Assembly: GCA_049671745.1 (NCBI GenBank)
Contig: JBATVL010000013.1
Coordinates: 20,783-84,782, forward strand
Direction: 5' to 3'
Source: SNAP01 sp049671745
GTDB lineage: Bacteria > Bacteroidota > Bacteroidia > Bacteroidales > Marinifilaceae
Length of the DNA stretch: 64,000 nt
Positions 17,267 through 25,733 of this stretch are shown here, piece after piece. A program made the position numbers and the translations under genes. Positions within the stretch are counted from its first letter, which is position 1. Each line of letters starts with the position of its first letter. A model generated the notes under the pieces. The model saw only the letters and a list, made by a program, of their open reading frames with translations. It was not told the DNA's origin and did not search any database.

Positions 17267-17719
17267 TTACTTTTTTGCTTTTGAATCCATAATAATAGTA
17301 ACAGGTCCATCGTTAATTAACTCAACCTGCATATCAGCCCCAAACTTGCCAGTCTTAACTTCTTTGCCTAGTTCTTTTGACAGTTCAGAAACAAATTTCT
17401 CATAAAGAGGAATAGAAATATCAGGTTTTGCAGCACCTATATAAGATGGTCTGTTGCCTTTTTTTGTACGTGCATGTAGAGTAAACTGACTAATGGCAAG
17501 AATATCCCCATTTACATCCTTAATAGAAAGGTTCATTACTCCCTTCTCGTCATCGAAAATACGCATATTGCAAATCTTCTTAACCAGATAATCTATATCT
17601 TCATTATTGTCCTCTTCTTCTATTCCTACCAAAACCATCATTCCAGCCTCTATGGTCGATAATAAATTTCCCTCTATAGTAACGGAAGCTCTTTTTGTTC
17701 TTTGTATAACTATTCTCAT
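17267..17719 (-). CDS. dtd: D-aminoacyl-tRNA deacylase
   Basis: DTD removes D-amino acids (and glycine mis-attached to tRNA-Ala) from tRNA. The 150 residues cover the whole family fold: MRIVIQRTKRASVTIEG at the start, the catalytic SQFTLHARTKKGNRPSY near residues 77-93, and the Gly-cisPro motif in NDGPVTIIMDS near the end. It lies downstream of the aminotransferase gene on the same strand, but a strong terminator separates them, so it needs its own promoter or read-through. In many Bacteroidota dtd sits near deoC, as here, although the usual pyrophosphohydrolase neighbour is missing. Confidence 0.96.
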   Translation of the reverse strand: MRIVIQRTKRASVTIEGNLLSTIEAGMMVLVGIEEEDNNEDIDYLVKKICNMRIFDDEKGVMNLSIKDVNGDILAISQFTLHARTKKGNRPSYIGAAKPDISIPLYEKFVSELSKELGKEVKTGKFGADMQVELINDGPVTIIMDSKAKK

Positions 17720-17735
17720 GCTGTAAAAATAAAAA

Positions 17736-17769
17736 AAAGCGAGTGATTAAATCAATAATCACTCGCTTT
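17736..17769 (-). terminator. Terminator of the aminotransferase gene
   Basis: A 14-base perfect stem (17736-17749 with 17756-17769). On the minus strand it is followed by a run of Ts, so it ends the gene coming from 19036 before dtd begins. Confidence 0.85.
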
Positions 17770-17788
17770 ATATATGTGTTAATGCTTA

Positions 17789-19036
17789 TTAGTTACAAGA
17801 ACAAGCACATTTTTTCTCAGCTTTAGCAGCCATTAATTCTTTAATAGAATCAGCAAGACGCTCAACACCCTCTACAGTTTGTTCTTTTGTAACGTAAGAG
17901 AAGTTCATTCTTAAAGTATTTTTACCACTACCATCGCAATGGAATACAGAACCTAAAACAAATGCTACATTTTTCTTAATAGCAACTTGGAATAAGTCTT
18001 CAGCATCCATCCATTCAGGAAGTCTCATGAATAAGAAAAGTCCACCTTCTGGATCAGTCCATGTAACACCCTCTGGCATGAAGTCGTTAAATGCTTTGAT
18101 CATTACTGCTTTCTTCTCTCTATACATCTCTATGATAGATTTAAGATTCTTGTCGAAAAGTCCTTGCTCTATATATTTAGCAGCAATCTTTTGAACAAAA
18201 GCAGAAGTACAAAGGTCTGTATTTTGCTTAGCTTTTACAAAATAATCAACAATTCTTGGGTCACCAAGTATCCAACCAATACGGAAACCTGGAACGAAGA
18301 TTTTTGAGAAAGTACCGAAAGTCATTACATTTCCTTCTTTGTTATCTAATTCAAATAACATAGGTTGGAAATCTCCTTCGAAACGTAATTCTCTATATGG
18401 GCTATCTTCAACAATAAGAATCTCGTATTTCTTAGCAATAGCAAGAATCTCAAGTCTTCTATCAAGAGGCATAGTAACACCTGCTGGGTTTTGGAAATCA
18501 GGAATTACATAAATAAACTTAGGTTTTTGACCTGCTGCACAAAGTTCAGCAATGTTCTTCTCAAGTAAATCAGAACGCATACCTTTTTCATCGTGAAGAA
18601 TTCCTACAGGCTCAGCACCGTAAGAAGTGAAAGCACCTAATCCACCTAAATAAGAAGGAAGACCAACTATAACTTTATCACCTGGATTACAGAAAATCTT
18701 ACCAACTAAGTCTAATGCTTGTTGAGAAGAAGTTAAGATACAAAGATTGTCTTTAGTAATCTCTAATCCTTGGCTGTTATATCTGTCTACAAGAACGTTT
18801 AATAATTCAGGTGTTCCCTCTGTTGATCCATATTGAAGAGCAGAAGTACCGTCATTTTCAAGAACGTCTTTAGATATAGTAACTAATTCTGCAATAGGAA
18901 AAGTTTCCTTAGCAGGAAGTCCACCAGCGAAAGATATAATCTCAGGCTTTTGAGTTAATTTTAATAATTCTCTAATAGCAGAACGCTTCATTCCCTTTGC
19001 ACTGTCAGAAATAATTTCTTTAAGATCGCTAACCAT
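17789..19036 (-). CDS. PLP-dependent aminotransferase, LysN/MocR-like family, with Cys-rich tail
   Basis: A 415-residue class I/II aminotransferase. The N-terminus MKRSAIRELLKLTQKPEIISFAGGLPAKETFP is typical of the 2-aminoadipate / aromatic / branched-chain group that lacks the DNA-binding domain of MocR. The PLP lysine lies in TFGTFSKIFVPGFRIGW, and DFQNPAGVTM and VEDSPYRELRF give the PLP pocket. The substrate cannot be told from sequence. The last residues, KKCACSCN, have three cysteines in six positions; this tail looks like a metal or cluster ligand and is not part of the core fold. Transcribed alone. Confidence 0.9.
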   Translation of the reverse strand: MVSDLKEIISDSAKGMKRSAIRELLKLTQKPEIISFAGGLPAKETFPIAELVTISKDVLENDGTSALQYGSTEGTPELLNVLVDRYNSQGLEITKDNLCILTSSQQALDLVGKIFCNPGDKVIVGLPSYLGGLGAFTSYGAEPVGILHDEKGMRSDLLEKNIAELCAAGQKPKFIYVIPDFQNPAGVTMPLDRRLEILAIAKKYEILIVEDSPYRELRFEGDFQPMLFELDNKEGNVMTFGTFSKIFVPGFRIGWILGDPRIVDYFVKAKQNTDLCTSAFVQKIAAKYIEQGLFDKNLKSIIEMYREKKAVMIKAFNDFMPEGVTWTDPEGGLFLFMRLPEWMDAEDLFQVAIKKNVAFVLGSVFHCDGSGKNTLRMNFSYVTKEQTVEGVERLADSIKELMAAKAEKKCACSCN

Positions 19037-19290
19037 TTTATTTTGCTTTATATTTTATAAAATCTGTTTAAATATTATGCTACGAATGTAGTAATTATTT
19101 TTAAATGCAAGAATGAGTTTTATTAATTTTTAAAAGCATTTTCAATAATTAACTTACAGATTAAAGCCTAAATTTCGTTTTTACTAATAATCTGTAAGAA
19201 TATATACTTCTTTAACCTTAATTAAAAAACTATAAACAAACAGAGCAATAACAGTTTAAGAAAGTATACATTATATATAAGTCTCTTTAT

Positions 19291-19321
19291 TTTGTATATT
19301 CATATATAATAGATATTTTTG
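19291..19321 (+). promoter_or_regulatory. Promoter of tRNA-Arg(CCT)
   Basis: TTTG (19291-19294), 19 bases, then TATTTTTG (19314-19321): a full consensus Bacteroidota promoter. The tRNA starts 16 bases later. Confidence 0.85.
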
Positions 19322-19336
19322 CTCTATAAAGTAGAT

Positions 19337-19408
19337 GGTCCCATAGTTCAATGGATAGAACAAGTGTTTCCTAAACACTAGATCCAAGTTCGATCCTTGG
19401 TGGGATCA
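19337..19408 (+). tRNA. tRNA-Arg (CCT)
   Basis: A 72-base cloverleaf. The acceptor stem GGTCCCA/TGGGATC has one G-U pair, the anticodon stem AGTGT/ACACT encloses loop TTCCTAA with anticodon CCT, and the T arm is CCAAG-TTCGATC-CTTGG. CCA is not encoded. It reads AGG codons. Confidence 0.95.
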
Positions 19409-19414
19409 CTTTTT

Positions 19415-19443
19415 AAAGCTCTGATAATTCAGGGCTTTTTTTA
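19415..19443 (+). terminator. Terminator after tRNA-Arg(CCT)
   Basis: A ten-base stem AAAGCTCTGA / TCAGGGCTTT (one G-U pair) with a four-base loop, followed by Ts. Confidence 0.85.
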
Positions 19444-19894
19444 TACCCTCTTTTTCTACTAAAATTCACAAAAAAATCAATTTAAAATATTTCCTAATTC
19501 ATAAAATTGATAAAAAGATGAAGAAATAGCTCAACTATTAGAACAAAGAGCCTACAACCTATGTATAATCATATAAACATTAAAGTACACACACATTCAA
19601 TAATAATGACTATACTAAGTTGCATTAGAATAAGAGGGAAGTCACTACACTTCTCTCTTTTTATTTCTATTAAAAAAAAATCAAATAATTGTAAAAAAAC
19701 AATTGAATTACTACCACATTCAAATAAAAATAAGAAATCTACTGAACTATAATAATTATCTTACAAAGATATGACTATTTTAATCTTCATGTTGTTAATT
19801 ATTGTCAAAACCATTATATTGTAATCTTTATTTATCTTTAAAAGATATTAATACAATAATTTGAATCACTTATAACTAACTAAATTTGAATATA
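19444..19894. other. 450-base AT-rich gap without a convincing gene
   Basis: This stretch holds only A/T-rich sequence. A Lys/Asn/Ser-rich frame of 63 codons (19561-19752) has no recognisable pattern and reads as chance. A hairpin AAGAGGGAAGT / ACTTCTCTCTT followed by Ts lies at about 19630-19665 and looks like a terminator without an obvious gene in front of it, so a short transcript cannot be excluded. Confidence 0.4.
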
Positions 19895-20530
19895 ATGGTA
19901 AAAAGAAACGCAGAATTAACAAAAGACGCTTTAGAAAGTCTTAAAGGAAAATGGGGATTAGCAGTAGGGACATTTCTTGTATATTCTTTAATAATAGGAA
20001 TACTCTCTAGTGGAAATAATGCATATGTACATTCTATGGGATTAGGCTATGGGGTTAGTGCTAGTTTAAATATCCTTTTTATAATAATAGGAGGACCTAT
20101 AATATTAGGATCAATGAAATTTTCATTAAATATATCAAGAGGATTAGATGCTCGTTTTGAACAACTATTTGATGGATTTAACAACTTTGGAAAAGCTATA
20201 CTAACCTTTCTTTTAGTTTCTATATCAGTAGCTATTGGATTTATCTTTCTTATAATACCAGGACTAATTTTATCGATAATGTTTTCACAGGCATTTTTTA
20301 TTCTTGCAGACAATAAAGATATCTCAGCAGTAGATGCATTAAAGGAGAGTGTAAGAATGATGAAAGGTTATAAGCTTAAATATTTAGGACTAAGTCTTCG
20401 TTTCATACCATGGATGTTATTATGTATTATTACTTTAGGAATTGGATTTCTATGGTTAGTACCTTATATGTACGTTACTTTTGCTAAATTTCATGATGAT
20501 ATAAAAGCTAATCCTATTGGAATAGAATAA
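19895..20530 (+). CDS. DUF975-family membrane protein, copy 1
   Basis: A 211-residue membrane protein with about four to five hydrophobic segments. It opens with NAELTKDALESLKGKWGLAVGTFLVYSL and has the family block RGLDARFEQLFDGF, then LIIPGLILSIMFSQAFFILADN, SVRMMKGYKLKYLGLSLRF and TLGIGFLWLVPYM. These match DUF975, a family of unknown function. A TTG nine bases upstream also opens the frame, but the ATG at 19895 gives the same length and N-terminus as the neighbouring paralogue. No catalytic residues can be pointed to. Confidence 0.8.
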   Translation: MVKRNAELTKDALESLKGKWGLAVGTFLVYSLIIGILSSGNNAYVHSMGLGYGVSASLNILFIIIGGPIILGSMKFSLNISRGLDARFEQLFDGFNNFGKAILTFLLVSISVAIGFIFLIIPGLILSIMFSQAFFILADNKDISAVDALKESVRMMKGYKLKYLGLSLRFIPWMLLCIITLGIGFLWLVPYMYVTFAKFHDDIKANPIGIE

Positions 20531-20557
20531 TAAATAGTCAATTCAGATATATATAAT

Positions 20558-20593
20558 AAGAAGTCATACTCTACAAGTATGACTTCTTTTTTT
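20558..20593 (+). terminator. Terminator between the two DUF975 genes
   Basis: A 13-base perfect stem, 20558-20570 with 20576-20588, followed by a T tract. Confidence 0.85.
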
Positions 20594-20654
20594 CAAGTTA
20601 ACATAATCTCAATTCATCCTATAATATTAATCTAATTAAATTTCTAAAAAAATA

Positions 20655-21290
20655 ATGATAAGCACAAACGAACAACTTAGACAAGAGGCTTTAGTAAGTC
20701 TAAAAGGAAAATGGAAACTAGCTATAGTAACGTTTTTTGTATTCTCCATAGTTTCTTTCATATTAACAAATGGCAATTCTAGATATCTCAATTTATTTAA
20801 TACAAATCCTATAGCTTCTGGAAGTTTAACTCTCTCTTCCATAATCCTAACGGGCCCTTTATTATTAGGTATAATCACTTTCTCTTTAAATATATCAAGA
20901 GGACTTGATGCTCATTTTGAACAATTATTTAATGGATTTAATGATTTCATTAGATCTTTAGGTGTATATCTTTTAGCATTATTATCTGTTGTTGCAGGAA
21001 CTATGTGTTTAATCATTCCAGGAATCATTGTCTTTCTAATGTTCTCTCAGGCATTTTACATTTTAGCAGACAATAAAGAGATATCTGTTATAGATACATT
21101 AAGAGAAAGCGAGAGAATAATGAAAGGTTATAAGCTTAAATATTTAGGATTATGCCTTCGTTTTATTCCATTGATTATATTAAGCATTGTTACTTTAGGT
21201 ATAGGTTTTTTATGGCTGATTCCTTATATGCATATTTCTTCAGCTAAATTTTACGATAATATAAAAGCTAATCCTATTGAAATAGAATAA
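20655..21290 (+). CDS. DUF975-family membrane protein, copy 2
   Basis: A 211-residue paralogue of the gene just upstream, alike along its whole length (QEALVSLKGKWKLAI, RGLDAHFEQLFNGFNDF, MKGYKLKYLGLCLRF, IKANPIEIE). Most differences lie in the first membrane segment and loop. DNA similarity continues past the stop codons of both copies, which marks a recent tandem duplication. The function is unknown; copies could form a hetero-oligomer or simply be redundant. A terminator precedes it, so it is probably transcribed separately from copy 1. Confidence 0.8.
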   Translation: MISTNEQLRQEALVSLKGKWKLAIVTFFVFSIVSFILTNGNSRYLNLFNTNPIASGSLTLSSIILTGPLLLGIITFSLNISRGLDAHFEQLFNGFNDFIRSLGVYLLALLSVVAGTMCLIIPGIIVFLMFSQAFYILADNKEISVIDTLRESERIMKGYKLKYLGLCLRFIPLIILSIVTLGIGFLWLIPYMHISSAKFYDNIKANPIEIE

Positions 21291-21302
21291 TAAATAGTCA
21301 AT

Positions 21303-21675
21303 TAATAGATACCATATTAAAAGCTATTAAAGATATACTTAATAGGTATCAAATTCTTATTATCTATATATCACATGCCTATCAAGTATATGACAAATAC
21401 TTTCTGTATTGGAGTTTTATTGCAACTTAATTGCTTCTTTCTTGGTTTAAAATACCTAGGAAGAACCTAGGAAGAAGCAAGAAAGAACCTAGAAAGAACC
21501 CTAGCTGAAGATAATTGATACATAGCTGATATATAGTTGGTCTATAGTTCATATATAATTGAGAGGTCTTTGAATCGACTTTATCAGCTATTAAACACAA
21601 ATATAACAATAGGTATTTCTCTTCTTTAGAAACGAAATAATATCTTTGAAAGGAAAATAACTAAACATTTGAAAT
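21303..21675. other. 370-base gap with short direct and inverted repeats
   Basis: No gene is seen. At 21431-21439 and 21472-21480 a nine-base inverted repeat (TTGCTTCTT / AAGAAGCAA) encloses several copies of AAGAACCTAG-like units that continue to about 21505. Further on is a run of loosely repeated ATAG/TATAG words (21518-21560). The right end holds the promoter of the S9 peptidase gene. Confidence 0.5.
21616..21648 (+). promoter_or_regulatory. Promoter of the S9 peptidase gene
   Basis: TTTC (21616-21619), 21 bases, then TATCTTTG (21641-21648), 27 bases before the ATG. Confidence 0.65.
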
Positions 21676-24231
21676 ATGAGAAAGACATTAATTGCTATTC
21701 TTTGTTTTGTAAGCCTCTTTGCAAAGGCCGACAATATAGAGAAATGGTTAAAGGTAGAAGGGCTTAAGACTATTAAACCTATCTTATCAGAAGAGAAGAA
21801 TGTGAACAACAAAACATTCGACAACAACAAGTTAGTATTGTTCAATTCGCACGATATTACAAAAATGAGTCCAACAAACAAAGCTCATTTATTAGAATTA
21901 GATGCATTACCAGTTTGGGAACAGATCTCAGCAAAAAAAGGGCTTGTTAAATCAAGTAAGAAATCAGATAATGCTTATATCTCTTATTATGCATCATTTA
22001 TAAATGTAGATGCCTATACCAAAGCAAATTTGAAACTTAAGCTTTATGTTCCTACAGAGGTTTATGTGGATGGGAAACTTGTAAAAAGTTCTTATAAATT
22101 TTCTAAGAAAAAGGGTAAAGAAGAGAATGTTGACTTATCGTTATTAACAGGTAAACACTCATTGTTAATAAAGACTCTTTCTGGAAACGGAAAACTTTTT
22201 AAAGCTGCTTTTGTTAATAAAGAAGATTACAAACATGTGAACATAGATCTTTCAACAAATGTGAAAAGAGGAATGACTATTGGCGATATCGTTAATGGTA
22301 AAAAACTGTCACGTGTAACAATGGCTCCTGAGGGACAATATATACTTGTATCTTACTCAAAATTTGAAGAGAAAACAGGTAAAAACGAGAGCTGGTCTGA
22401 AGTTGTTAGAATAAAGGATAATCATGTTGTATACACTTTCCGTGGTTCTAAAGCTTACGGTATAAAATGGATGCCTTACACTAATAATCTTTCTTGGATG
22501 CTTTCTAATAAAGATGGAAAAGCTCTTTATAAATATGATATTAACAAGGCGGAGATTACTACTCTAATTGATAATATGCATGATGTATCTGGTTATACTT
22601 GGGCAAACGATCTGTCTTATGTAATCTTCACTAATTATAAGGATTTCAGAAAGAAAAATTGGAAATTAAAGAAACTTCAAGGAATAGAAGATAGAAAAGG
22701 ATATTTCAGAAGTCGTTCATCTTTATATAAATATGAGTTTGCTACCAAACAAAAATCTCTTCTTAACTGGGGAAATAAAAGTTTAAGTCTGCATGATATT
22801 TCTCATGATAGCAAAAAACTTATAGTTTCGAATTCTAGACCAACTTATACTCAATATCCTTACTCTAAGCAAAACATATATATTATAGATTTGCCAAGCA
22901 TGAAGGTTGATACTATCTGGAAAGATAATTCTTACGATATGTCTTGTTCTTTCTCTCCAGACGACACTCAATTACTTGTAAAAGCAGGTGGATCGGCTTT
23001 TGGCAAAATAGGTGAGAATATAAAAGAAGGGCAGATGGCTAATAACTACGATGCTCAACTATATATCTATGACTTACAATCTAAAAAGGTAGAAGCTATC
23101 ACTTATGATTTTAATCCTGCAATACAATCTGCTGTTTGGTTTAAAAGAGGTGCTATAATGATAGGTGCTCAAGATAGAGATTTTCAATTTGTGTTTGAAT
23201 ATAATGTGAAAGCCAAAACATTCAAGAAAGTTGATTATCCTGGTGAGTATGTTAAAAGTCCATCGTTCTGCGACGAAGCTCTTGTATCTACATATATCTC
23301 TTGTTCTGCAAACGAACCTTATAAAGCATATTTCACAGATTTAAGAGATGGCAAAAAAACAGTTATTGCTAATCCTGATGCAAAAACTTATAAGGATGTG
23401 GAATTTGGAGAAGTTAAAGACTGGAACTTTAAAATGAAAAACGGTAACGAGATTGTTGGTCGTTATTATCTTCCTAAAAATTTCGATGCTAATAAGAAAT
23501 ATCCTCTTTTAGTATATTATTATGGAGGAACATCTCCTGTTTCTCGTTATTTCGGAGGAAGATATCCTTTTAATCTTTTTGCTGCTAATGGTTATGTAGT
23601 ATATGTACTTCAACCTAGTGGTGCAACTGGTTTTGGACAAGAATTTGCAGCTCGTCATCAAAATAACTGGTGTAAGACTACTGCCGATGAAATTATTACT
23701 GGTACTTCACAATTCGCTAAAGAGCATTCTTTTGTAAATTCTGATAAGATGTCGTGTATGGGTGCTTCTTATGGAGGTTTCACTACTGAATTCTTACAAA
23801 CACAAACAGATATCTTTGCTTGTGCTATCTCTCACGCTGGTATTTCTTCTATCTCTTCTTATTGGGGAGAAGGTTTCTGGGGTTATCAGTATTCTACTGA
23901 GGCTACAGGTAAATCTTTCCCTTGGAATAGAAAAGATATATATGTGGATCAGTCGTCGCTTTTTAACGCAGATAAGATCAAAACTCCTATGCTTTTACTT
24001 CACGGTACTGCCGATGTAAATGTACCAACAGGAGAGAGTATACAGCTTTATACTGCTCTTAAACTTCTTGGTAATGATGTAGAATTAGTTCTTATTAAAG
24101 ACTCTGACCATATAGTTATTGATTACACTCAACGACAGATGTGGAATAATTCTATAATGGCTTATATGGACAAATATCTTAAAGATCAACCACAATGGTG
24201 GAATGAACTTTATCCTGATAAAAATTTATAA
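21676..24231 (+). CDS. Exported prolyl oligopeptidase family (S9) serine peptidase
   Basis: An 851-residue protein with an N-terminal signal peptide (about residues 1-18, ending FAKA). The middle part (about 190-560) contains repeated beta-propeller-like strands (WSPDDTQ-type words such as CSFSPDDTQLLVK). The C-terminal alpha/beta hydrolase domain has YYYGGTSPVSRYFGG and the triad S698 in GASYGGF, D780 in HGTADVNVP and H812 in DSDHIVID. It probably cuts peptides in the periplasm or outside, like dipeptidyl or acylaminoacyl peptidases; the exact specificity cannot be read. It has its own promoter and terminator. Confidence 0.92.
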   Translation: MRKTLIAILCFVSLFAKADNIEKWLKVEGLKTIKPILSEEKNVNNKTFDNNKLVLFNSHDITKMSPTNKAHLLELDALPVWEQISAKKGLVKSSKKSDNAYISYYASFINVDAYTKANLKLKLYVPTEVYVDGKLVKSSYKFSKKKGKEENVDLSLLTGKHSLLIKTLSGNGKLFKAAFVNKEDYKHVNIDLSTNVKRGMTIGDIVNGKKLSRVTMAPEGQYILVSYSKFEEKTGKNESWSEVVRIKDNHVVYTFRGSKAYGIKWMPYTNNLSWMLSNKDGKALYKYDINKAEITTLIDNMHDVSGYTWANDLSYVIFTNYKDFRKKNWKLKKLQGIEDRKGYFRSRSSLYKYEFATKQKSLLNWGNKSLSLHDISHDSKKLIVSNSRPTYTQYPYSKQNIYIIDLPSMKVDTIWKDNSYDMSCSFSPDDTQLLVKAGGSAFGKIGENIKEGQMANNYDAQLYIYDLQSKKVEAITYDFNPAIQSAVWFKRGAIMIGAQDRDFQFVFEYNVKAKTFKKVDYPGEYVKSPSFCDEALVSTYISCSANEPYKAYFTDLRDGKKTVIANPDAKTYKDVEFGEVKDWNFKMKNGNEIVGRYYLPKNFDANKKYPLLVYYYGGTSPVSRYFGGRYPFNLFAANGYVVYVLQPSGATGFGQEFAARHQNNWCKTTADEIITGTSQFAKEHSFVNSDKMSCMGASYGGFTTEFLQTQTDIFACAISHAGISSISSYWGEGFWGYQYSTEATGKSFPWNRKDIYVDQSSLFNADKIKTPMLLLHGTADVNVPTGESIQLYTALKLLGNDVELVLIKDSDHIVIDYTQRQMWNNSIMAYMDKYLKDQPQWWNELYPDKNL

Positions 24232-24251
24232 AACATACTACTTTTTTTTAT

Positions 24252-24284
24252 AAGAGCAACTCTTTTGAGTTGCTCTTTTTTTGT
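24252..24284 (+). terminator. Terminator of the S9 peptidase gene
   Basis: An 11-base perfect stem AAGAGCAACTC / GAGTTGCTCTT with a TTTT loop and a T tract. Confidence 0.88.
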
Positions 24285-24433
24285 ATAAAAAATTAAAATC
24301 TAATATTTTATAAACACATGTTAAATGTAGTTATTTTATGTAAACTAAATTCTTAATAATAGATATTGCAATTCCTTATCACACATACTTATTACCTGTA
24401 AACTTATGTATATTATATATATATATTTTAATA

Positions 24434-24536
24434 TACTTTTACGTATACACCTGATACAAAAACAGTTGTTTATATAAATAAAGTTAACAACAATTATCGT
24501 TATGTTAATATTAGTTAATACCTTTAATAACATAAC
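24434..24536 (+). promoter_or_regulatory. Possible promoter and structured leader of a BIG2 lipoprotein gene
   Basis: TACTTTTA at 24434-24441 is one base off the -7 consensus and would give a leader of about 115 bases. Inside it a nine-base inverted repeat GTTATGTTA (24499-24507) / TAACATAAC (24528-24536) can fold close to the start codon. The remaining 330-base gap holds no gene. Confidence 0.4.
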
Positions 24537-24563
24537 CATTATTAATATAAAATAAATAAAATC

Positions 24564-25673
24564 ATGAAAAAGTTTTTAAAGTTTGTATTTATGTGTGCAG
24601 TAATTTCTATAGGAGTATCGTCATGCACAGAATCAGATGATGCAGCTATTGTAGCACCAAACAAAGTTGTATTAAATCCTTCATCAATAGAAATGATTAT
24701 TGGTGATACTAGAGCAATTATTACAAAAATAGAACCTGTAGGAGCGAATCCTCTTGAAGCAACAATTACATGGACTAGCTCTAACGATAAAATTGTAAGA
24801 GTAGAAGAAGGAATGATTACTGCAGTTGCCGTTGGAGAATCAATAATAACAGCTACTACTACTAATGGAATTAAAGCAACATGTACTGTAAAAGTAATTA
24901 TTAAACCTATACCTGCAGTTGGAATTACAATAGAAAATGAAGATGCAAATATAGAAGTGGGTAAAACTCTAGAACTAGATTTTAATATTATTCCTATTGA
25001 TTCAAATGTTGATAATGAAATTACATGGGAATCAAGCGATGAGGATGTTGCAACTGTTGCAGACGGAATCGTTACTGCTGTTGCAAAAGGCAAAGTAACT
25101 ATTAAAGCAAGTATTAAAAATGGTGCACATGCCAAAGTTAAAATCACAATAACACCACTTCCTTATGTTATTGCTTCTGAAATGGTTGGAACTTGGAAAT
25201 GTGTGAAACTTCAAGCTAGATATATTAAAGATGGCTCTATGTATGAAGAAGATACTATGGATAAACTTTTTGTAATAAAAGATATAACTAAAGAGGAATG
25301 GTGTAAAAAAATTAAGGATGGAATGAAATTTGTATCAGCAGCTGATAATACTATTGTTTGGAATGTAAAACTTCAAGGTGATAAAACCAAAGATCTTACC
25401 GGTACTATAACAAGAGATGAAGAGACAGAAAATCAATTTTATATTAATTATCATACTTCTGATTCAGGTATTAATTTTGGAGAAAGACAAGCGGAATATG
25501 ATCATGTTAAAATAAACTGGTTACCAGAAACTTCTAAGGCTGTATATGACGAACCATCTGGATCTTTCTATGACTTTATTTACACATGTGAAATTGTACC
25601 TGCTGATGGAAGCAAAACAGTAACAAAATCTATGACATTAGATCAAATCAGATCTTTTAAACAAGTAAAATAA
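24564..25673 (+). CDS. Lipoprotein with two BIG2 domains and a lipocalin-like C-terminal domain
   Basis: A 369-residue lipoprotein (lipobox GVSSC, cysteine near residue 21, followed by acidic residues that favour surface export in Bacteroidota). Two bacterial Ig-like group 2 domains lie at about 34-117 and 119-205, each with the W-x-SS-x-x-x-V and G-x-ITAVAxGxxxI pattern. The C-terminal 160 residues begin EMVGTWKCVKLQARYIKDG, which resembles lipocalin-like domains that often end Bacteroidales lipoproteins. It is probably a cell-surface protein; the ligand is unknown. It has its own terminator, so it is separate from the peptidase operon behind it. Confidence 0.85.
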   Translation: MKKFLKFVFMCAVISIGVSSCTESDDAAIVAPNKVVLNPSSIEMIIGDTRAIITKIEPVGANPLEATITWTSSNDKIVRVEEGMITAVAVGESIITATTTNGIKATCTVKVIIKPIPAVGITIENEDANIEVGKTLELDFNIIPIDSNVDNEITWESSDEDVATVADGIVTAVAKGKVTIKASIKNGAHAKVKITITPLPYVIASEMVGTWKCVKLQARYIKDGSMYEEDTMDKLFVIKDITKEEWCKKIKDGMKFVSAADNTIVWNVKLQGDKTKDLTGTITRDEETENQFYINYHTSDSGINFGERQAEYDHVKINWLPETSKAVYDEPSGSFYDFIYTCEIVPADGSKTVTKSMTLDQIRSFKQVK

Positions 25674-25680
25674 TTAATAT

Positions 25681-25707
25681 AAGGGCTCTTAAAAGAGCCC
25701 TTTTTTT
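25681..25707 (+). terminator. Terminator after the first BIG2 lipoprotein gene
   Basis: A ten-base stem AAGGGCTCTT / AAGAGCCCTT with a two-base gap between the arms (so effectively a four-base loop) and a run of Ts. Confidence 0.85.
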
Positions 25708-25733
25708 CTCTAACTTATCCTAACTATCTTCTT

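Noticed and set aside
19521..19560. tRNA-like words (TAGCTCAACTATTAGAACA) downstream of tRNA-Arg(CCT)
   Set aside because: The D-arm words look right, but the anticodon and acceptor stems do not pair and no T arm follows; at best an old remnant.
19561..19752. 63-codon frame rich in Lys, Ser and Asn
   Set aside because: No family pattern, no promoter or operon context, and a terminator-like hairpin lies inside it.
21427..21609. 60-codon minus-strand frame in the repeat patch
   Set aside because: It is a translation of the AAGAACCTAG repeats and ATAG words, not a plausible protein.
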